A stretch of DNA of 64,000 bases from the NCBI RefSeq assembly GCF_016907755.1, contig NZ_JAFBCN010000001.1, positions 2,666,001-2,730,000 of the forward strand, read 5' to 3'. Of this stretch, positions 55,835 through 64,000 are shown piece after piece. A program made the translations under genes and the position numbers. The notes under the pieces were generated by a model that worked only from the letters and a program-made list of their open reading frames with translations, was not told the origin of the DNA and did no database searches. The stretch comes from Cellulosimicrobium cellulans. Lineage in GTDB: Bacteria > Actinomycetota > Actinomycetes > Actinomycetales > Cellulomonadaceae. How positions within the stretch are numbered: position 1 is the first letter of the stretch; each line of letters opens with the position of its first letter.

Positions 55835-55941
55835 CGTCAAGGCCCATTTCCGCATCCCGTCCTCGGGGGACCCTCTCGTGCCGTCCGGCACGCGGTCCCG
55901 CGTGGGGCGGAGACCGCAGACCCTCCGACAGGAAGACGAAC

Positions 55942-56505
55942 GTGGCGACCACCAACGACATCAAGAACGGCACCGTGCTGCGACTCGACGGCCAGCTGTG
56001 GACCGTGATCGAGTTCCAGCACGTCAAGCCCGGCAAGGGTGGCGCGTTCGTCCGCACCAAGATCAAGAACGTCATGACGGGCAAGACGATCGACAAGACG
56101 TTCAACGCCGGCCTCAAGATCGAGACGGCCAACGTCGACCGCCGCGACTTCCAGTACCTGTACCAGGACGGCGCGGACTACGTGTTCATGGACACCTCGA
56201 CGTACGACCAGATCACGATCTCGGCGGAGATCGTGGGCGACGCCAAGGACTACATGCTCGAGAACCAGAACGTGCTCATCGCGTCCAACGACGGTCAGCC
56301 GCTCTACATCGAGCTCCCCGCCTCGGTGGTCCTCGAGATCACCTACACCGAGCCCGGCCTCCAGGGCGACCGCTCCACGGGCGGCACCAAGCCGGCGACG
56401 CTCGAGACGGGCGCGCAGATCCAGGTCCCGCTCTTCCTCGAGCAGGGCACCAAGGTCAAGGTCGACACGCGCGACGGCTCGTACCTCGGCCGCGTGAACG
56501 ACTGA
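55942..56505 (+). CDS. efp: elongation factor P
   Basis: Relieves ribosome stalling at polyproline; 187 aa with three beta-barrel domains. The loop that reaches the peptidyl-transferase centre reads '[13 protein letters not shown]', with an unmodified-type Lys at the tip. No modification genes are seen nearby. GTG at 55942, 'AGGAAGACGAAC' upstream. Poly-Pro runs occur in several proteins in this window, including the neighbouring membrane protein. Confidence 0.97.
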   Translation: MATTNDIKNGTVLRLDGQLWTVIEFQHVKPGKGGAFVRTKIKNVMTGKTIDKTFNAGLKIETANVDRRDFQYLYQDGADYVFMDTSTYDQITISAEIVGDAKDYMLENQNVLIASNDGQPLYIELPASVVLEITYTEPGLQGDRSTGGTKPATLETGAQIQVPLFLEQGTKVKVDTRDGSYLGRVND

Positions 56506-58882
<2,377 letters not shown>

Positions 58883-58886
<4 letters not shown>

Positions 58887-60247
58887 GCAGCGCCGCAACC
58901 ACCACGTACGTCCTGCGCGGCGCGCGCCCGCTCGGGGGCGAGCCCGTCGACCTCGTGCTCTCCGGCGGCGTGATCGCCGAGATCGCGCCGGTCGGCGCTG
59001 CGCGCGCCGGGTCCGCGGACGGCGAGACCGTCGTCGTCGACGCGACGGGCCTCGTGGCGCTGCCCGGCCTGGTCGACCTGCACACGCACCTGCGCGAGCC
59101 GGGCCGCGAGGACGCCGAGACGATCGAGTCCGGCACGCGCGCCGCCGCGGCGGGCGGGTTCACGGCCGTCCACGCCATGGCCAACACGACGCCCGTCGCG
59201 GACACGGCCGGCGTCGTCGAGCAGGTGTGGCGCCTCGGTCGCGACGCCGGCTGGGTCGACGTGCACCCGGTCGGCGCGGTGTCCGTCGGGCTCGCGGGCG
59301 AGCAGCTCGCCGAGCTCGGCGCGATGGCCGACTCCGCGGCCCGCGTGCGCGTGTTCTCAGACGACGGGAAGTGCGTCGACGACCCGATCCTCATGCGCCG
59401 GGCGCTCGAGTACGTCAAGGCGTTCGACGGCGTCGTCGCCCAGCACGCGCAGGAGCCGCGCCTCACCGAGGGCGCCCAGATGAACGAGGGCGTCGTCTCG
59501 GCCGAGCTCGGCCTCGCGGGCTGGCCCGCGGTCGCCGAGGAGGCGATCATCGCGCGCGACGTGCTCCTCGCGGAGCACGTGGGCTCGCGCCTGCACGTGT
59601 GCCACCTGTCCACCGCGGGCTCGGTCGAGATCGTGCGCTGGGCCAAGGGCCGCGGCATCGACGTGACCGCCGAGGTCACGCCCCACCACCTCGTGCTCAC
59701 GGACGACCTCGCGCGCGGCTACGACCCGACGTTCAAGGTCAACCCGCCGCTGCGCACCGCCGCGGACGTCGAGGCGGTGCGCGAGGGGCTCGCGGACGGG
59801 ACGATCGACATCGTCGCGACCGACCACGCGCCGCACGCCCGCGAGGACAAGGACTGCGAGTGGGCGGCGGCCGCGTTCGGCATGACCGGCCTGGAGACGG
59901 CGCTGAGCGTCGTCCAGCAGACCATGGTCGACACCGGTCGCCTCACGTGGGCCGACGTCGCGCGCGTGCTGTCGAGCGCGCCCGCGCGCATCGGCCGCAT
60001 CGACACCGGCGAGCGCGCCCAGGGCCGCCCGCTCGAGGTCGGCGAGCCCGCCAACGTCACGCTCGTCGACCCGGCCGCGCGCCGGGTCGTCGACGGCGCA
60101 GGGCAGGTCACGGCGAGCACCAACACGCCGTTCCAGGGTCGTGAGCTGCCCGGTGCCGTCGTCGCGACGTTCCTGCGCGGGCGGGCCACGGTGCTCGACG
60201 GCGCACCCGTCCCGGCGGGCACCGAGGCGCGGGGGGTGCGGGCGTGA
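58883..60247 (+). CDS. pyrC: dihydroorotase
   Basis: Zinc amidohydrolase cyclising carbamoyl-aspartate; 454 aa, class I. Metal ligands: HxH in '[12 protein letters not shown]', His in '[11 protein letters not shown]', His in 'HVCHLST' and Asp in 'VATDHAPHA'. GTG at 58883 overlaps the pyrB stop. Confidence 0.96.
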
Positions 60248-60954
60248 ACCTGCCCCAGCCCGTCGCGGTCGGCATCTGGGTCGTCCTCGGCGTCGTCCTG
60301 CTGACGCTCGTCCTCGTCGGTCGACGCCGCCTCGTGCGCCGCTCGGTCGGCGTCGTCCCGACGCCTCCGGCGGCGCCCGCCGAGGCGGCGCGGGGCGCCG
60401 TGGTGCTCGGGCCGCTCGACGCGCTCTACGTGTCCAGCACGCTCGCGGGCGACTGGCTCGCGCGCGTCGGCGCCCACGGTCTCGGCGACCGGTCCCAGGC
60501 CCAGGTCACCGTGCACGACGGCGGCCTGCACGTCGCGCGCAGCGGCGCCCCGGACCTGTGGGTGCCCGCCGCCGCGGTCGGGGGCGTGGCCCTCACGCCC
60601 GGGATGGCCGGCAAGTTCGTCGGCAAGGAGGCCATCGTCGTCGTGACGTGGACCGTGCCGGCCGAGCCCGTCCCGGCGGACGCGCCCCCGGCACGGACGG
60701 ACGCTCCGGCGGAGGTCCGGCTCGACACCGGCCTCCTGCCCCGTCACGACCACGACGTCGCACGCCTCCTGGAGGCCGTCCAGGGCCTCGCCGGACGAGC
60801 CGACGACGACCGCGACCGAGCCGCCGCCGACGGCTCGGACGAGCGACGACCCGGGGCGCCGAGCGGCGCCGCCCCCGCAGACCCCGCAGACCCGGCGCCG
60901 ACGCGCGAGAGCGCGACACCCGGCACCGACGAGAACGACGAGGAAGCACCGTGA
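60244..60954 (+). CDS. membrane protein with PH-like domain between pyrC and carA
   Basis: 236-aa protein: one N-terminal membrane helix (about 8-26), a beta-rich domain ('[16 protein letters not shown]', '[12 protein letters not shown]') resembling bacterial PH-like domains, and a disordered Ala/Asp/Pro tail (from about 180). M. tuberculosis Rv1382 holds the same position. Function unknown; overlaps with both neighbours mean it is made with the pyrimidine enzymes. Confidence 0.75.
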   Translation: MNLPQPVAVGIWVVLGVVLLTLVLVGRRRLVRRSVGVVPTPPAAPAEAARGAVVLGPLDALYVSSTLAGDWLARVGAHGLGDRSQAQVTVHDGGLHVARSGAPDLWVPAAAVGGVALTPGMAGKFVGKEAIVVVTWTVPAEPVPADAPPARTDAPAEVRLDTGLLPRHDHDVARLLEAVQGLAGRADDDRDRAAADGSDERRPGAPSGAAPADPADPAPTRESATPGTDENDEEAP

Positions 60955-62210
60955 CCGCCCCAGTGAACACAGCGACCACCCAGGTCTCCGCCACCGCACC
61001 GCCCGCTGACCGGGCCCTGATCGTCCTCGAGGACGGCACCGTGCAGACCGGGCGCGCCTACGGCGCGCGCGGCACCACGGTCGGCGAGATCGTCTTCAAC
61101 ACCGGCATGACCGGCTACCAGGAGACGCTCACCGACCCGTCCTACCACCGCCAGATCGTCGTCATGACGGCGCCCCACATCGGGAACACCGGCGTCAACG
61201 ACGAGGACCCCGAGTCCGGCAAGATCTGGGTCGCCGGGTACGTCGTGCGCGACGCCGCCCGCCGGGCCTCCAACTGGCGCGCGCAGCGCACCCTCGACGA
61301 CGAGCTCGCCGCGCAGGGGATCGTCGGCATCAGCGACGTCGACACGCGCGCCCTGACGCGCCACCTGCGCGAGCTCGGCGTCATGCGCGCCGGCATCTTC
61401 TCCGGCGCCGCGCTCGTGCGCGACGGCTACCCCCGCACCGTCGAGGACCTCGTCGCCGAGGTGCAGGCCGCGCCCGCGATGGCCGGCGCCGACCTCGCGC
61501 GCGAGGTGAGCACCGCCGAGGCCTACGTCGTCGAGCCCTTCGAGGGCACGACGACCGACGGCGAGCCCGTCGCGACGGTCGTCGCCGTCGACCTCGGCAT
61601 CAAGTCGATGACGCCGCAGCGCCTCGCGCAGCGCGGCGTGCGTGTGCACGTGGTGCCCGCCGCCTCGACGATCGAGGACGTCGAGGCGTACGCGCCCGAC
61701 GGCGTGTTCTTCTCCAACGGACCCGGCGACCCGGGCGCGGCGACGCACGAGGTCGAGCTGCTCCGCGGCGTCCTGGACCGCGGCACCCCGTTCTTCGGGA
61801 TCTGCTTCGGCAACCAGATCCTCGGGCGCGCCCTCGGGTACGGCACGTACAAGCTCGCGTACGGCCACCGCGGCATCAACCAGCCCGTGATGGACCGCCG
61901 CACCGGCAAGGTCGAGGTCACCGCGCACAACCACGGGTTCGCCGTGGACGCGCCGCTCGACGGCGAGTCCGTCGCCCCGCACGACGGCGGCCGCTACGGG
62001 CGCGTCGTGGTGTCGCACGTCGGGCTCAACGACCAGGTGGTCGAGGGGCTCGAGTGCCTCGACCTGCCCGCCTTCTCCGTCCAGTACCACCCCGAGGCCG
62101 CGGCCGGCCCCCACGACGCCGCGTACCTCTTCGACCGCTTCGTCGAGCTCATGGCGTCCCGACGCGCGGAGAGCTCCGCAGCCGCCGACCAGAACACCAA
62201 GGAGAGCTGA
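60951..62210 (+). CDS. carA: carbamoyl-phosphate synthase small subunit
   Basis: Glutaminase subunit supplying ammonia to CarB; 419 aa. N-terminal domain '[20 protein letters not shown]', then a class I amidotransferase with nucleophile C285 in 'GICFGNQ' and H380/E382 in 'QYHPEA'. GTG at 60951 overlaps the preceding stop. The first 20 residues are a variable Thr/Ala tail. Confidence 0.96.
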   Translation: MTAPVNTATTQVSATAPPADRALIVLEDGTVQTGRAYGARGTTVGEIVFNTGMTGYQETLTDPSYHRQIVVMTAPHIGNTGVNDEDPESGKIWVAGYVVRDAARRASNWRAQRTLDDELAAQGIVGISDVDTRALTRHLRELGVMRAGIFSGAALVRDGYPRTVEDLVAEVQAAPAMAGADLAREVSTAEAYVVEPFEGTTTDGEPVATVVAVDLGIKSMTPQRLAQRGVRVHVVPAASTIEDVEAYAPDGVFFSNGPGDPGAATHEVELLRGVLDRGTPFFGICFGNQILGRALGYGTYKLAYGHRGINQPVMDRRTGKVEVTAHNHGFAVDAPLDGESVAPHDGGRYGRVVVSHVGLNDQVVEGLECLDLPAFSVQYHPEAAAGPHDAAYLFDRFVELMASRRAESSAAADQNTKES

Positions 62211-62212
62211 CC

Positions 62213-64000
<1,788 letters not shown>

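Overview
The window is about three quarters G+C by eye, is densely coding with strong third-position GC bias, and uses many GTG starts. Its gene order closely follows the conserved chromosomal backbone of Actinobacteria: HIT-pgsA-patA-pimA-pdxS-pdxT-yebC-ruvCAB-yajC-secDF-apt-rel ... ppi-MBL-hisS ... aspS-rarA-rpsD-alaS-ruvX-mltG-aroE ... aroC-aroK-aroB-aroQ-efp-nusB-pyrR-pyrB-pyrC-carA-carB. This matches the M. tuberculosis Rv2613c to Rv2533c region joined to the pyr operon. Protein style and accessory genes suggest a Micrococcales actinobacterium of the Cellulomonas/Cellulosimicrobium/Isoptericola type. That placement is an inference; no rRNA or marker comparison was possible.

Layout. 1-4.1 kb: a translationally coupled operon for phosphatidylinositol phosphate and PIM synthesis, whose first gene (HIT) is cut by the window edge. 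4.3-8.1 kb: PLP synthase pdxS and pdxT, separated by a Nudix gene and an opposite-strand membrane protein, then yebC. 8.1-10.8 kb: ruvC, ruvAB, preceded by a large perfect inverted repeat. 10.9-17.6 kb: yajC-secD-secF-apt-rel. 17.7-23.3 kb: an accessory patch with convergent LigC-type ligase and Prim-PolC genes, an AbiEi-like protein, a DUF349 protein and a membrane-anchored cyclophilin. 23.5-26.6 kb: MBL hydrolase, hisS and a cytosolic-looking M23 protein. 26.6-30.3 kb: a thiamine-type ECF transporter operon (ykoE-ecfA-ecfT) behind a TPP riboswitch. 30.3-35.3 kb: an SseB-like protein, an SOS-box-controlled radical SAM gene with an intein, two small enzymes, and a striking ECF sigma/membrane/glycoside-hydrolase fusion. 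35.5-43.0 kb: aspS, an MMPL transporter, rarA, rpsD and two small membrane proteins. 43.1-54.6 kb: alaS-ruvX-mltG-aroE, a prepilin peptidase, aroC-aroK-aroB, a divergent lipase/GDPD pair and aroQ. 54.7-64 kb: a SatD-like regulator with a membrane partner, efp, nusB and the pyrimidine operon, running off the window inside carB.

Most genes are housekeeping: membrane lipid, B6, aromatic amino acid and pyrimidine synthesis, Holliday junction processing, protein export, tRNA charging and the stringent response. Regulation visible in the DNA includes a TPP riboswitch, a PyrR-binding leader hairpin that runs up to the pyrR ribosome site, a perfect LexA box, structured leaders before rpsD and secD, and several strong hairpin terminators. 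At least ten genes have a -10 hexamer 6-8 bases before the start codon, implying leaderless mRNAs.

The most unusual items are the single-protein sigma factor / HxxxCxxC anti-sigma-like segment / transmembrane helix / GH128-like hydrolase (33392-35323), and the mini-intein that splits the radical SAM cluster motif of a gene whose promoter carries a LexA box (30774-32462). No CRISPR array, rRNA, tRNA, insertion sequence or prophage was seen.
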